DNA of 64,000 nt from Beverwykella pulmonaria. Lineage: Eukaryota > Ascomycota > Dothideomycetes > Pleosporales > Melanommataceae. The first letter of the stretch is position 1. Every line of letters starts with the position of its first letter. The position numbers and the translations under genes were made by a program. The DNA is taken from NCBI GenBank assembly GCA_001599595.1, contig BCHH01000003.1:4397537-4461536 (forward strand), read 5' to 3'. Below the pieces are notes generated by a model. It was not told where the DNA came from. It did no database searches and saw nothing but the letters and a program-made list of their open reading frames with translations. This document shows, piece after piece, positions 10,758 through 21,542 of the stretch.

Positions 10758-12805
10758 CTAGAATCGTAACGGCATCCACCGCCTCCTATTCTTGCTACTG
10801 CTTGTTTCCGTTCTAGCCATCGCCGCTCCTTGTACTATTTCGGTTTCATTGCCATCTGCGATCGTCTTCTGGCGAGCACTGGTCATCTGCTTTGTCAAGC
10901 TCCCCCAGAATTGCGTGGCTTCGTCATTAGCACCTTGGATAGCAGCCCTGTTTTTACTTCTGCTGGGACTGAGAAGTACTGGGAACGCCTCCACAGGCGG
11001 CTGTGAATGTTTTGCGGGTTTAGCAGGCGGTGCCAATTCGAGACCACGGACCATCTGTGCAGTTCTAGTTTCTGACCAAACGTCTTCCACTTGGGCAGTG
11101 GAATGGAATGTATTGCGTTCCGCCTTGGTGATAAGATTGGGAAAAGGCTCTTGGATCACTATGGTTGTGTCCAAGTCAGACTTTCTCACGTCGGCCTCAA
11201 AACTCTTGATGAAATGACTGGTTTTGTATGAAGTCCAGATACTCTCCTCCAGCGAGTCTATTTGTCGTGGAACAGGGCCGTGAGGAAGCTTTGGGCGCTC
11301 AGCGTTGCCCTCAACTCTACTACAGGCAGTATTGCTTGGACCGTCCCGTACATGGATCTCTGATTGTTTCAATAATAAAGGCCTTGCGCGACGGATTCGT
11401 GCCCATTGTCGAGGATTCAAAAACATATCTCTTACACGGATGGAACAATGCGTCTCTGCAATTTGCCGCGGCGTGAGACAGTATGTGGCTGTATCGGGAT
11501 TCGCATGGAAGTCGAAGAGGTAGGTGATCGTGATGGGCAATTCCTCTTCCCGTTCCAAACGGGCCCATGTGAGAGCATCGTGCAATGGTGTTCGTCCGCG
11601 AGAATCAATTACGTTGGCATATGCCCCTCGCGTGAGGAGCTCGTACACCATTTTCGCAAAGCTGAATCGACAAGCTATATGAAGGGCTGTGGTTTGCTCG
11701 TATGTGTTTACTATCGGATTTAGGGAGTCTTCAGATCGTTTTAGGATGCAGCAGGCAACCTCTTGATGTCCTTGAACCAGGGCACAGTAAAGTGCTGTGT
11801 ATCCCTGTGCATTTGGCACAATAGGATCAGCTCCTGCATCAAGTAAGTACGACACGATGGAACGTATCCCGTTGGCAGATGCAAAATGAAGGACTGTCTG
11901 ATCTTGGTGATTGCAGTCTATAGAACGCCAGCAGCCGGGTTCGCATCCATGCACTCTTGAAACCCGGCTCCGGAGAAGTATGTCCGCTCCGAAGTCCAGT
12001 AATGTGGAAACGGTCTGAAGCAACCTTGACTCCCATAATAGCTCGCTAGAGCCGTGTTGGCAAGATAAGAGAGAGTGAATAAGGGGAAGCTCGCGCCATG
12101 GACGCCGCTGCATTGTAGCTATGTGAATAGCTGCAATCCCATAGGAGTTAGTTGTGTTGGCATTGGCTCCACTGATGAGGAGAAAGGCCGCAATTCTTGG
12201 TAAAGCATAACTGCATGCAATGCGAAGAGCCGAATCAAACTTTGTCGCGCTTCTGGCCAGTGATCTTGGTATTGTCATATATAGGGGAGTGAGATCTGGA
12301 TAGTTCTCTACTTCCTGGCTACTATCCGCCCCATTCTTTATCAAGTGTACAACAACTCTCGGTGCGTCGGCGAGCAAGGCAAGATGAAGGAAGGTGAAGT
12401 CTGGAGGGAGACAAAAGAGAAGGTACATGCAGATGCTGCTATCCTGGGCAGCGTTCATGTGGAAATCGTGTATTGTTCTGGAGTATATTAATCTTTGAAA
12501 TCACCGAGTGACAACATGCTCAAAGAAGGTTCATACCCATTCAAATCGATTTTGCCAGCAGAGTCACTAAGATATTGGGCGATGGTTGTCGAATCATGAT
12601 TAACAGCGTGAATGAATAAGCTGAAAAGGCATTTATTTCCACGCCGTCTTGGGTCAGACGGTTTTGCTGTGGCCCGGTCGAATAATGGGTAGAACAAACG
12701 CTAGTGAAGTTGGTGACTTGCAAGGCTGAGAGAGCTGAGATCTCGGGTGTCAAGATATTTCCCCACATGCTGCAACAGCTCTGGTGGCAAGTTGGAAAGC
12801 TCCAT
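10758..12805 (-). pseudogene. F-box/ankyrin-repeat protein with a single early TAG
   Basis: Probable substrate adaptor of an SCF ubiquitin ligase, with an N-terminal F-box and C-terminal ankyrin repeats. Exons are 12805-12505 and 12400-10758, with a 104-nt intron, giving 647 codons. The first 34 codons read as an F-box: MELSNLPPELLQHVGKYLD then RDLSSLSLASHQ. Codon 35 (12703-12701) is TAG, followed in the same frame by RLFYPLFDRA, the normal end of an F-box and start of the linker. Ankyrin units follow, e.g. TVLHFASANG, TALYCALVQGH, TALHIACRF, TPLHDAL. The C-terminal 200 residues are non-repetitive and basic. Apart from codon 35 the frame is clean, so the TAG is either a CAG-to-TAG mutation (young pseudogene), a readthrough stop, or a sequence error. 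If the TAG is real, an internal start would lose the F-box. Confidence 0.75.
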
Positions 12806-13694
12806 GCGCGCAAACAGAAGGATGAAGATGAAGATGATGATAACTGTGATAATGGTGGTGCGAGTGGTGATTGTGGTGCGAGCGATGGCCGAGGGGGTTC
12901 AGCCAAGCTCGTGCGTACACAAAGCAGCATTTCACCCGAGGCACTCTTCTCCCTCTCACTTGCAGTCACAGTCAACATAACGACAACTCTCGACCTTACG
13001 ACTTCGAAAAAAAAAGGGAAATACCCTTCCAATTTTGCTTGTTCACGCGCGTCCTCCTTTCTAATTCCCATATCCACTCCAACCAGCCCCTCCTAAGCCC
13101 TCTGCTAGCGAAATACTCATTTTGACGTTGTAAAGCGACCAAAATATCAAAAGCCGTCTAAGTTGCTGAATGAGCACATAGTACGCACGTCTCCGGCACC
13201 TTCGCCGCCTTCACCACAGACTATCACCACGATTCCTCGCACGGCGCGCCGAATGCGACGTGTGAAGCCTACATGTACGCCCCAGGCGTGGCCATGACTG
13301 AGGATGCGGGTTCGAGGGTTTTTTTCTGGGACGCGGTAGGTGCAGAAGGGGAAAGTGGGGTAGTGGGCACCAGGTATATTAAGAGTCCCGAGGATGGGTG
13401 TCAGAATTCAGATGGGACATTTATTTATGGGGGGAGTGGTTGTGTATAAGGAGGGCGTGAGGGATGTGAGGAGGAAGAGGGTGTAAGGGATGCGAGGAGG
13501 AAGAGGGCGTGAGAAGAAAACGATGGAATGGCTGACATGTTAGCAGGGTCGAGGGAGAACGATCTCAAGCAAGTAGCAAAACGTCAACGCAATATGAACT
13601 CAAGAGCATGAGCATCATATTAGCTCGGCGATGTCCCATTGTAATTGCCTTTCACACCTTCCCATTCGCACCCCCTCAACCACGATATCACAAC
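12806..13694. other. Intergenic region with a minisatellite
   Basis: About 0.9 kb between two minus-strand genes; upstream region of the F-box/ankyrin gene and 3' region of the cyanovirin-like gene. Frames here are antisense or low complexity. It contains a two-unit 26-bp repeat at 13461-13512. Confidence 0.45.
13461..13512. repeat. 26-bp tandem repeat, two units
   Basis: Two adjacent units (gggatgtgaggaggaagagg plus six more bases) differ at a few positions. Purine-rich minisatellite in intergenic DNA. Confidence 0.7.
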
Positions 13695-14649
13695 CTAAAA
13701 TCCAATATCCCCATTCCACAACATCTTAACCCTCACCGCACTCCCTGTCTTCGCCAACGCCTTACACTTCCGCACGCTCCCAAAATCCACAATATCCTCC
13801 TCAACCACCCTCTGCATAGCACTCCCCTCACACCTTGCATTATCAAAGACCTCAAAACTCCAAGCGCCCGGCGTTGCAACAACAGCCAGCCTTTCAAACG
13901 TCCACTTTGGATCTTTCAACGTTAAGCAAGACACGGAAGCTATCGGCGAACCACTGAGACTTTGACTGCCGTATGGGTCGGATCCGCAGACTTGATCGGT
14001 CACATTGGTGGATAGGCTCCCCGCGTCGACAAGGTACCAGAAGGAGGGAGGTGGGGGGATGTCGGTTGTGGGGACGGCGGGCGGACCCGAGAGGTTCGAG
14101 AGGAGGTGGCCAGCGTAGTTGGCTATGTGTGTATCTGTCGCACACAGTGATAGTTAGTCGATGGAAAGGCTGCAAGGCGAGGTTGATCAGGGAACGTACC
14201 GAGCGCGAGCTCGCTCGGGAAGTAGTTTACTACGTCGTGGAAGCATGTCCTGCAGTATAATGTGTTGTTGTTACGCAGCTCACAGTTATTACAGCGGAAA
14301 TCGGGGTCTGATGCTTTGGTCTTCCACTTCAGATCTGTTAATTCTTGTGCTAGTATGCGTGAGGGGTGAGGGGTGAGGCTATGCTTACTTTCAACTGCTT
14401 GGCTTTGAAATCGAGCATGATCTTCGCTGGAATGTATGTTGCGCTCTTGATGCGTGCTGAGCCCTGACCCGTGAGACAGTCGCCGGCGAGCCAGTGGTCC
14501 GTATTTCCAGCACGACGGTAGGTGATGTTGGTGCAGGAGCTGGCGAAAGGGAGAGGAGTTGCTGCGGCTGCGGCTGCGGCTGCAGGGGCTGCATGGACAG
14601 CTTTGAAGGCCAAACTCGCGAGAGCGATGATGACGGTGTTGATGAACAT
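13695..14649 (-). CDS. Secreted protein with a cyanovirin-N-like fold (275 aa)
   Basis: Three exons: 14649-14389, 14326-14200 and 14134-13695. They join in phase to 275 residues. The start MFINTVIIALASLAF begins a clear signal peptide ending near AVHAAPA, followed by an Ala-rich spacer. Residues about 40-130 have the spacing of CVNH (cyanovirin-N homology) domains: a Cys-Thr-Asn-Ile start, W-L-A-G-D-C, then LKWKTK, F-R-C-NNC and L-Y-C in the second half. The C-terminal 140 residues contain a Pro-rich linker and further Cys pairs (VSCLTL, ARCEGS), probably a disulfide-bonded domain. The first intron uses an AAG acceptor, chosen because it keeps the frame; the true site could differ by a few bases. 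Known CVNH proteins bind mannose-type sugars; that activity here is inference. Confidence 0.65.
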
Positions 14650-15738
14650 GTTGAAGAAGAAGTGAGACGTTGAGTGATGCTGGACGTAGACTTGCACAAG
14701 ACTGCAAGACTACAAGACCTATCAGCTATATTATATGTTCAACCACTGCACATGATTCCAAATGATGCATCTCTTCTCTGCCACTGCTTTCATTTCTGTT
14801 GTGACTGTTATCCACTTTGGGACAAATGCAGGCCCGCCAAGGTAAATTTATATATTAAAAGTCGCAAGGACAAAATCTGAAGTTGTTAAGAGACTAGCAT
14901 AATAAAAATTACAACACGCTGTATATTACAAGGAGGCTTATAGATTGTTTCATTAAGAGGCATTGATGGAAGAGGAAAATAGGCGGAGTGAATTAGAAAA
15001 TTCAGTCTGTAATCACCTGCCTATTGCGGCAGCTGCTCAGAGTTCAGTGTCCGGAATTTAACGTCGCGTCGCGGATGAAAACGGTCGAGCGCAAAATGCG
15101 TAGCCCATTTCCTATTTACAATGCTGTTTCTATAGTTTAGACCAATCAAGGATTTTGGCGTGTCCGTTGGATCTTTTGCTAGATATAAGTTTCAATATCC
15201 ATGAAGAAGCTGGGGATGATTGGCGCAACATTCTGATGTTGTCAATTGCAAGAGAGAATACGAGATTTAAGCGGGAAATTTGTGGATGGCCTGATGGCGG
15301 ATACGGGAATACTTAGTAGAGTCAAGTTAATTCTCGAGCTAATTGCCTAAATCTGCTGAAAATATACTAAGAGCTGATAAAACAAGATCTAGAGAGCTGC
15401 GATCTTGAGACGGCACTTAATTGGGAAGGTACTCCATAGATAGCTTCTTAGATTTATTGTGTAGCGAGCAAGCTCGCTACACAATGAAGAGGTAAATTGG
15501 TAGAAAAGAGCAGGAAAGGCACTTCACAAGCGAATCACGAACCCCACCAACTTTCTACACCTCTGCAACTACGTAGTTCAACTATGCAATGAAATAGTAT
15601 TGATAGTTATATTTTAGCTACTTAATATTAAACATTCAACAATATTAAGAGCATCTGCATCCTAAAGCCAAGGAACAGAGAAAGTAGAGTGAAGGGGAAA
15701 TAGTTGTTGGTGTTGGAACCAACTGCCTCTGATCCTTT
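14650..15738. other. Intergenic region, AT-rich, with a perfect hairpin
   Basis: 1.1 kb with no recognisable gene. It contains a perfect inverted repeat at 15456-15485 and several AT-rich stretches. Confidence 0.45.
15456..15485. repeat. Perfect 30-bp inverted repeat (14-bp arms, 2-base loop)
   Basis: The arm attgtgtagcgagc is followed by aa and by its exact reverse complement. It lies about 250 bp beyond the stop of the downstream CorA-like gene. It could be a remnant of two abutting transposon ends or an extrusion-prone palindrome. No target duplication was found around it. Confidence 0.8.
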
Positions 15739-17334
15739 TTAATCTGTATTCATGTTTCTAATTGCAAGCCATCCAAATATTCCATAAGAAAACCAACCAA
15801 AAAGAATAATTCCGGCAGCTTGAAACCCGAAAACCTTCAATCCAAATACAGCATCTTCCACCATACCAACAAGAAACGATGTCAATATTGCTAGCCACCA
15901 CAAGCAAAGTGAAATCACGCGCAGGTATCTGAACGCTGAGCGGTCACCCTTTTGGCCAAATATCATAGACTTCATAAAATCTTTGCCGTAGCGATTGATT
16001 ATCGCGAAGATCATGGCGAGTGTCGCAAGGATCACGACTACGCCAACGAAATCGTACAGCAGAAGATTCAGTTTGGAAAAGCGTGTTTGCATGCTCAAAA
16101 CGCCAGTTGCAAGGGAGAGAGGAAGGAACAATGCGGCGAGGAGAGTGAGTTGATTTACACTGTTCGCCTGCTTGACATTGAAGCGGCTCATGATGACCTC
16201 ATGAATCTCGATACTCCTTGTTTTTAGTTGCTTTGCCCAGACTTTGTAGTAATTGCAGTCTTGGTGAAGCCCATCGAGCTGGGCTGTGGTTGCTGCTAAT
16301 GTCGGTAGCGTTTGGTCTTGATACGCAAGCCGGATGTTTCTGGAGGTGCATTCTATGGCGCTGCTGATATGCACTATCACGTCCTCGACCATTCCCAGAA
16401 CCAGAATCCTCTCGCTAAGGACATCAACGAGTCGAGCCTCGGGTAGAGGGAAGAAGTCTCTAGGCAGAATCTTCCAGTCTTCTTCGTTCATTCGAGCGGA
16501 AATATAGTCAAGAAAAGTAACTGTTTGTTCGAGGTTGATAAAGAGGACATTGAGTAGCAGAAGCTGTAAAATTTGCCTTTCAACGTCATTTGCAAGTGGC
16601 AAGGGAGGTTTGAACTTGTATAGGGACATGTCCAATTTCTTGAGGAACCTCCAGTTTGCATTTGCACATTGATATTCGCGCCAACGCGCATCTGGAGGAG
16701 TAGCGAACGCGTCTGGTGCGTAACAGATTACTGCAGATGACTTATTAGTGCTGCATCTCAAGGTACGAAGATCAGACTTGCCAGTGAGAAGCCCTTTTTC
16801 ATCCTTGGAAACAGTGAAGTATGCATCCGACCTTTCGACCGTCGATTGCAGAGGGTGCAACCGCTTGGAAATGCTGGGGCATTTGTTTACATGAGAGGCA
16901 AAGCAATATATTCCATACCAGGGGCTTATTGCGTCTTGCTCCCCGAGCTTCCGTAGGGTAGGTAAGTGATAATATCTGAAAGTATCATTGATTACTGTGG
17001 GGTTGGTATAAAGCGGACTAGGAGAGGGAGTGTGGTGGATGTGAGGAGAGCCGAGCAGGGAGCTGCAATTCGGATAAATCTCTTCCTGTGTGTCTCGTGG
17101 GAGATGAATACGTCGGTGTCGGCCATCTAGAATAAAGCGAATGGCGTTTTCGGGCTGTGGCGGGACTGTGTTGTAAAAGCTTTCCAGTCGGCGACTGTAA
17201 AAGCACTCCCCTCGACTTTTAATTTCTTTTCCATTGGCTAACACATCGATCACCTTAAAGAAGCAGTCGTACTTGTCTCCTGTAGCCTCGCCCACCTGGG
17301 GCTCCGATCGAGCCTCCTCGGTAATTCGTTCCAT
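15739..17334 (-). CDS. CorA-like multi-pass membrane protein (531 aa)
   Basis: Single-exon gene of 531 residues. The N-terminal 390 residues are soluble and mostly helical; the C-terminal 141 residues carry four predicted membrane segments at about 395-415, 423-447, 473-492 and 500-525. The region just before and inside the first one (NSVNQLTLLAALFLPLSLAT then GVLSMQ) is the hallmark of fungal CorA-like proteins. A classical CorA has YGMN after the first membrane segment; here that position reads TGVLSM, so magnesium transport is doubtful. Such divergent CorA-like proteins are common in Pezizomycotina and of unknown role. The frame is intact and starts at the only upstream ATG (MERITEEARSE). 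Confidence 0.8.
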   Translation of the reverse strand: MERITEEARSEPQVGEATGDKYDCFFKVIDVLANGKEIKSRGECFYSRRLESFYNTVPPQPENAIRFILDGRHRRIHLPRDTQEEIYPNCSSLLGSPHIHHTPSPSPLYTNPTVINDTFRYYHLPTLRKLGEQDAISPWYGIYCFASHVNKCPSISKRLHPLQSTVERSDAYFTVSKDEKGLLTGKSDLRTLRCSTNKSSAVICYAPDAFATPPDARWREYQCANANWRFLKKLDMSLYKFKPPLPLANDVERQILQLLLLNVLFINLEQTVTFLDYISARMNEEDWKILPRDFFPLPEARLVDVLSERILVLGMVEDVIVHISSAIECTSRNIRLAYQDQTLPTLAATTAQLDGLHQDCNYYKVWAKQLKTRSIEIHEVIMSRFNVKQANSVNQLTLLAALFLPLSLATGVLSMQTRFSKLNLLLYDFVGVVVILATLAMIFAIINRYGKDFMKSMIFGQKGDRSAFRYLRVISLCLWWLAILTSFLVGMVEDAVFGLKVFGFQAAGIILFGWFSYGIFGWLAIRNMNTD

Positions 17335-18405
17335 ATCGATGTTCGGATTCGAATCTGAAGATGGCGATCCTCTCTTAGATGCTACACTTTTGACGTAAAC
17401 TAAGCCAAACTGAAAGATCGTTAAAGAGATTAATAGAACGCCGTTACAAGCCGCGTGAACTGTACAGGATACTCAAAATTGTTAGAGGCATGTGCGTATA
17501 TAATGAAGTACCAAAACGATAGGCGGTATGGCTAAGCCACACGCGGGGCATTTCGTGGAGGCTGTGTATCCTCCATAGGGTTATATACAGATAAAGATTC
17601 GACCGGTTGGCAAACCGCAAAATGGTGAATGTTTTATAAGTTATGAAAACACATTACTGAGCAGACAATGATCTGTAACTTTGTGTTGATATATACAGGT
17701 CAACAGCGAGGATTTGTGCGACACGCGAAGCCGAAATAATTAGAGTGGGAAGTTGAGACAAGGAATCTTTCGCTTAAGCTTGTCTTGGACCGTACGCTTA
17801 GCTTAACAGAGCCAGCCGGATATGAGGCCAGCAGGTTAGCTGCATCACACACTGGTCACCTGCGCCACGCTACTATCCACAACGCCACGTTCACAACAGC
17901 CAATCACAGTTGCCCGCATCTTTTTTTTTCCATTCTTCAATCTTGAAAAGAAGATCTTCACAAGGGTGTGGCCGGAGCGGGTCGGCCTTCCTCCCTGCTA
18001 GCATCACTAAGGCGTTCGTCCGCTTCTCAAACATAAGTATATTCAGTCAGTTGGTTGCAAATGCGTCTTCTGCTGGAGCCTGAAGGCTGCATGTCAACTT
18101 TTACTGCGCCGCACCATGGCTATGTAACCTCACCCCGCCTCGGCCTGAGCTTGTTCTCAACTCCCTCTTCATAAAAACTTAACAACCCTCCTACGCCACC
18201 TAAGAAATTGCAATACTCATGCAAACTCAAGTTGCAGTGCTGCGAGCCCTGCGTTAAAGTCTGGCCTGCGCGCACAACAGTGGGTTTTAAGCCAATTATA
18301 AGAATAATGCAAGTACGGACGATGTAATGGGAGTATGTTGGGGCTCAGAATGAGACGCTTGAAATGACCGAATGCGCATATCCATGAGTGTGACAATTGC
18401 GACAA
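17335..18405. other. Intergenic region containing a dispersed repeat copy
   Basis: 1.07 kb between the CorA-like gene and the unrecognised seven-exon gene. Apart from the dispersed repeat at 18171-18310 and a poly-T run near 17920, I see no gene or element. Confidence 0.4.
18171..18310. repeat. Dispersed repeat, copy 1
   Basis: This stretch matches 30311-30364 joined to 35922-36001, for instance aac(a)actctcctgcgccacctaa, then cttgcaa and the gacctgcgcg block, with scattered differences. Copy 2 is split by the nested LTR insertions, whose removal restores the alignment. Identity of the repeat is unknown. Confidence 0.65.
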
Positions 18406-19744
18406 TTATATTTCGGCTTTGAAAGGCGGAGGAGCTTGTCTGCTTTGTGTGGGTTTGGTATTCAAATTGGCAGTTATTTTGGATAGTCCTTGTTCAGAGC
18501 TAAGTCATCCACTTTCGGCTGCCTTCGCTCCAATAACGGATCACTTTACCATCTTCTCCTTGCCAACTTTGGTAGATCCGCTGCTCCTACTTTTAAAACC
18601 AACAAAACAGCTCATCGGCTGAGTTTGTGAGCTTTTCTAGCACCTTGTGCAACCTCGGAATCGGTCGTTGCCATTGCTCATTTCCCATTTCAGAATCAAA
18701 TATAGTGTATTTTCCCCTTTTGCAATGGCATCCTCAAAACACGTCCCTACCTTTACCATTCGCTCATCCTTGGTATATGTATATATTGGCTCATGCTTCC
18801 TCATATACTTTACCACAAATCGCTGAAGCTCCTGTGTCCGAAGGTTCCTCGGAAAGAGTTTGTAATAATCTCCATTTTTCGGATCCCTAATCTTAAAATG
18901 TATATCTACCGTCCGCTGCGTTGCTGTCTCCGATTCTGATGTGGAGGTAGAGGTGGCTCCTGTTACAGCCCGAAGGCCGTGGTGATCGCTTATAGGAATG
19001 GTCTGCTCACCTACGTCTTCTTGAACCTGGCTTGTTCAAGTTGCGGCACTGCAGTTGAACCGCGATTGCGTACGATTTCTTGTGTCATTGATTCCGCGAG
19101 CTTGCTGAAATCAATCTACGTCGTTCACTTTCGGGGGGTTTTTTTCATCCCAGCGGGCGAGCTTGCACTTTTTATTTATTTATTTATCCCCTTGCCTCTC
19201 AGAGGATTCGATTGCTGTTTGCTGCGTTCCTTTGTCTTTTTCTGCCTCTCTTACTCTATTCTTGCGAGTCTCTCTTTCTCTTTCTCGAGCCTCTCTTTCT
19301 CTTTCTTGGGCCTCTCTTTAAACTCAGGATACTGGTCACAGCGCTAGGGAGGAGGATTCAAAGACCAATATCCACGTTACGGAGACGATTTTGTCGTTTG
19401 ACGCACTGGATAAGTGGAGACGGGTGGCAGAGGGTAGATGGAACAATGTAGCCTAGTGGAATAACTAAGTCGATTAGAGGACAAAGGAAAAGCCTTAGGC
19501 AGTTTTGGAAAGGTAGTTACTTATGCAACCATTCAGTCATTCCAAAGATCTTTACCACCGTATTTGTTTCCTTCCTGTGATTCGCTCTGTCGGCGAAATA
19601 TCGCCATGGGGAAACATTGAATGGGCCAAGGAACACAATTGTTTTGTTTGCCTCCAATAAAGAACTCGTCTTTTGAGTACTTGTGGGGAATTCTTGGGGC
19701 GCCCATAGAGAACGCAACAGCTATTCTGTGTGGTGGGGAAACAT
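18406..19744 (-). pseudogene. Unrecognised seven-exon gene with a single TAG at codon 8
   Basis: No long frame shows here, yet seven short exons join in phase: 19744-19556, 19452-19381, 19331-19255, 19104-19074, 19026-18654, 18586-18550 and 18499-18406, with GT-AG introns of 103, 49, 150, 47, 67 and 50 nt, giving 291 codons. The product starts MFPHHTE, then TAG (19723-19721), then LLRSLWAPQEFP in the same frame. It continues with a charged helix (KERPKKEKERLEK), a Ser/Thr-rich linker and a compact domain of about 80 residues (RTVDIHFKIRDPKNGDYYKL ... TLYLILKWEM) that could be a beta-grasp fold. I do not recognise the family. The first two exons are less certain than the last five. Codon 8 looks like a CAG-to-TAG change, so the gene may be freshly dead, read through, or wrongly sequenced. 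Confidence 0.55.
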
Positions 19745-20691
19745 TGTCACAACCCCAGCGCTAGTGCTTTAGGTTAATATTGATTGGAACATCTAATTGT
19801 AGGGATGTCTTAGCAAACCAGGTAAATCTAGCAACTGTTGTACATCTTTACTAGGTTGTATAAGATGTCGTAAATAGCAGCTAATACTCTGCTAAAGGAG
19901 TGGGCTTAAGTGTGAGAGAATTACTCTGCGCACACCTAGTTGTTGTTAGCTAAGGACATACATAACATAGTTAAACACTACAACCTCACAGCTATATACT
20001 ATATACAGCTAAAGTCTACAATTGCCAAACACAAGCCTTTCTATACAGTAGGTTGTGTTTAGTAGTAGGACAACTAAGGCTGCTACAGGGCTTTAAGTTG
20101 TGGGCCTGGGGTCCCTAATACTATTGCTCCTTGAATACCGCATGTTGTACGTGTAAGGGTTTAGATCCACAGGGATCTATCCGATCACAGTACGTCTGAA
20201 TTTCCAGGTATTCTTCTTCTTAAGGCTATTACTAAGAAAAGAAAACTTATGCATTAATTAATCGCGTGTATAGGTGTGCTAGTCACAGTTCTGTTAAAGT
20301 CACATTATAAGAGACGCCTTCAGCAGCAAGACCAATAGGATGGTATATTCCAATATTATTGTTGCTAAGGCATGCAGCGGTTCGCTGAATTCTTAAGCCT
20401 TTAATTATCCTAAATATCCCTTGTTATTAAACTTGTTGATAAAGAGCTGGGCAAGGCGGCTCTCTGTTGCTGCAAGCTGTTGCTGTGGAGAATGTAGTAC
20501 TAGTTAACTAGGCTAGGTGTTGCTTGCACTATTAAATCTAATTTAGCCTTACCTAGACTAGAGATTTTGGTCACCTTCCTTAAGGAGATGCTAAATGTGA
20601 CGGTAACCGTCGTTCCCGTCACACACACGCTCGTCGCGTGAGTGCCCCTGTGTAAGGAGATAGAAGAGGCTCAAATAATAAGCATTGTATT
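19745..20691. other. AT-rich, probably RIP-degraded DNA
   Basis: About 950 bp rich in TA, with no open frame of note and no recognisable element ends. A 28-bp imperfect palindrome at about 20597-20626 (TGTGACGG ... CCGTCACA) stands out. The composition suggests old transposon sequence mutated beyond recognition. Confidence 0.4.
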
Positions 20692-20887
20692 TGTTGGTCT
20701 CACAGGGCTATTGCAATAGCAATGGGTGGGTTATAAGCAAAGTAATGATTCATGTCTGTGTCTATCTGAGGTGAGGCTCAGGAGGTTGTATCATCCTTTT
20801 GCCGCCAAGCATCGCTAGTGTCTCATGTGATAAACACGTGATCAAAACATCACCACGTGATCACCACGTTGTATATATATTCCAACA
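20692..20887 (+). mobile_element. Solo LTR, CACGTG-rich family, copy 1
   Basis: It begins TGTTGGTCTCACAGG and ends ATATTCCAACA (196 bp). A perfect 5-bp target duplication, gtatt, flanks it at 20687-20691 and 20888-20892. It shares its start and a block with CACGTGATC motifs with the copies at 21075 and 36198. No internal retrotransposon sequence is next to it, so it is a solo LTR left by recombination. Confidence 0.88.
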
Positions 20888-21074
20888 GTATTCCTATCTA
20901 GCGACAGAAGGAAGCATGAAGAAGAACATAGGGGGCAGAGGCTGGCGGAGTTTATAAGGTCCTGCCAAGGCTTCGTACGAAGGATCCGAGGCGAGCCGAA
21001 GGATCCACATAACCAGGGCCCAGCCCTTTACAGCTGCACTATATAGGACGTAAATTAATATCAACCAATGAATC

Positions 21075-21314
21075 TGTTGGTTTCACAGGGCTATTGCAAT
21101 AGCAATGGGGTTCTCAAAGGGGGTAATAAATCGTTGTGTCTTGTCTATCTTGAAGCAGTGCAGCAGAGGGAATACCATCCACCTCACCGCCGCGTGCACT
21201 AGCCTAGTATGGCTAGTGTCCCACGTGTCCACACGTGATTGGTACCTCCACACGTGATCCATACATCCCACGTGATCCCCACGTGATCTACACATCAACA
21301 CGTGATTCCCGACA
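21075..21314 (+). mobile_element. Solo LTR, CACGTG-rich family, copy 2
   Basis: It starts TGTTGGTTTCACAGG and ends CCCGACA (240 bp), flanked by the perfect 5-bp duplication gaatc at 21070-21074 and 21315-21319. Between about 21212 and 21308 it carries six CACGTG palindromes, four more than the sister copies. It lies about 230 bp beyond the 3' end of the carboxylesterase gene. Confidence 0.88.
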
Positions 21315-21542
21315 GAATCAATCAATCAATCAATCATTAATTACAAACTATGATTCGATGAAATTGAGAAAATTTGCATTATAGCAGTAGCTGACCACTG
21401 TTACTATATATTCTTAAAACATTGTATGAAATCGTTCTACTAGAAAGAAGTCACTGAGCTCGAACTTCACATAGTTAGACTTCCAAGCAGTTAAGGTGTG
21501 AGCGGCTTGATTGATGCAAAATCTCTCAAATGGAATATCTTT

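Noticed and set aside
20597..20626. TGTGACGG...CCGTCACA palindrome as a possible LTR end
   Set aside because: No matching second end or target duplication found; left as part of AT-rich relic DNA.
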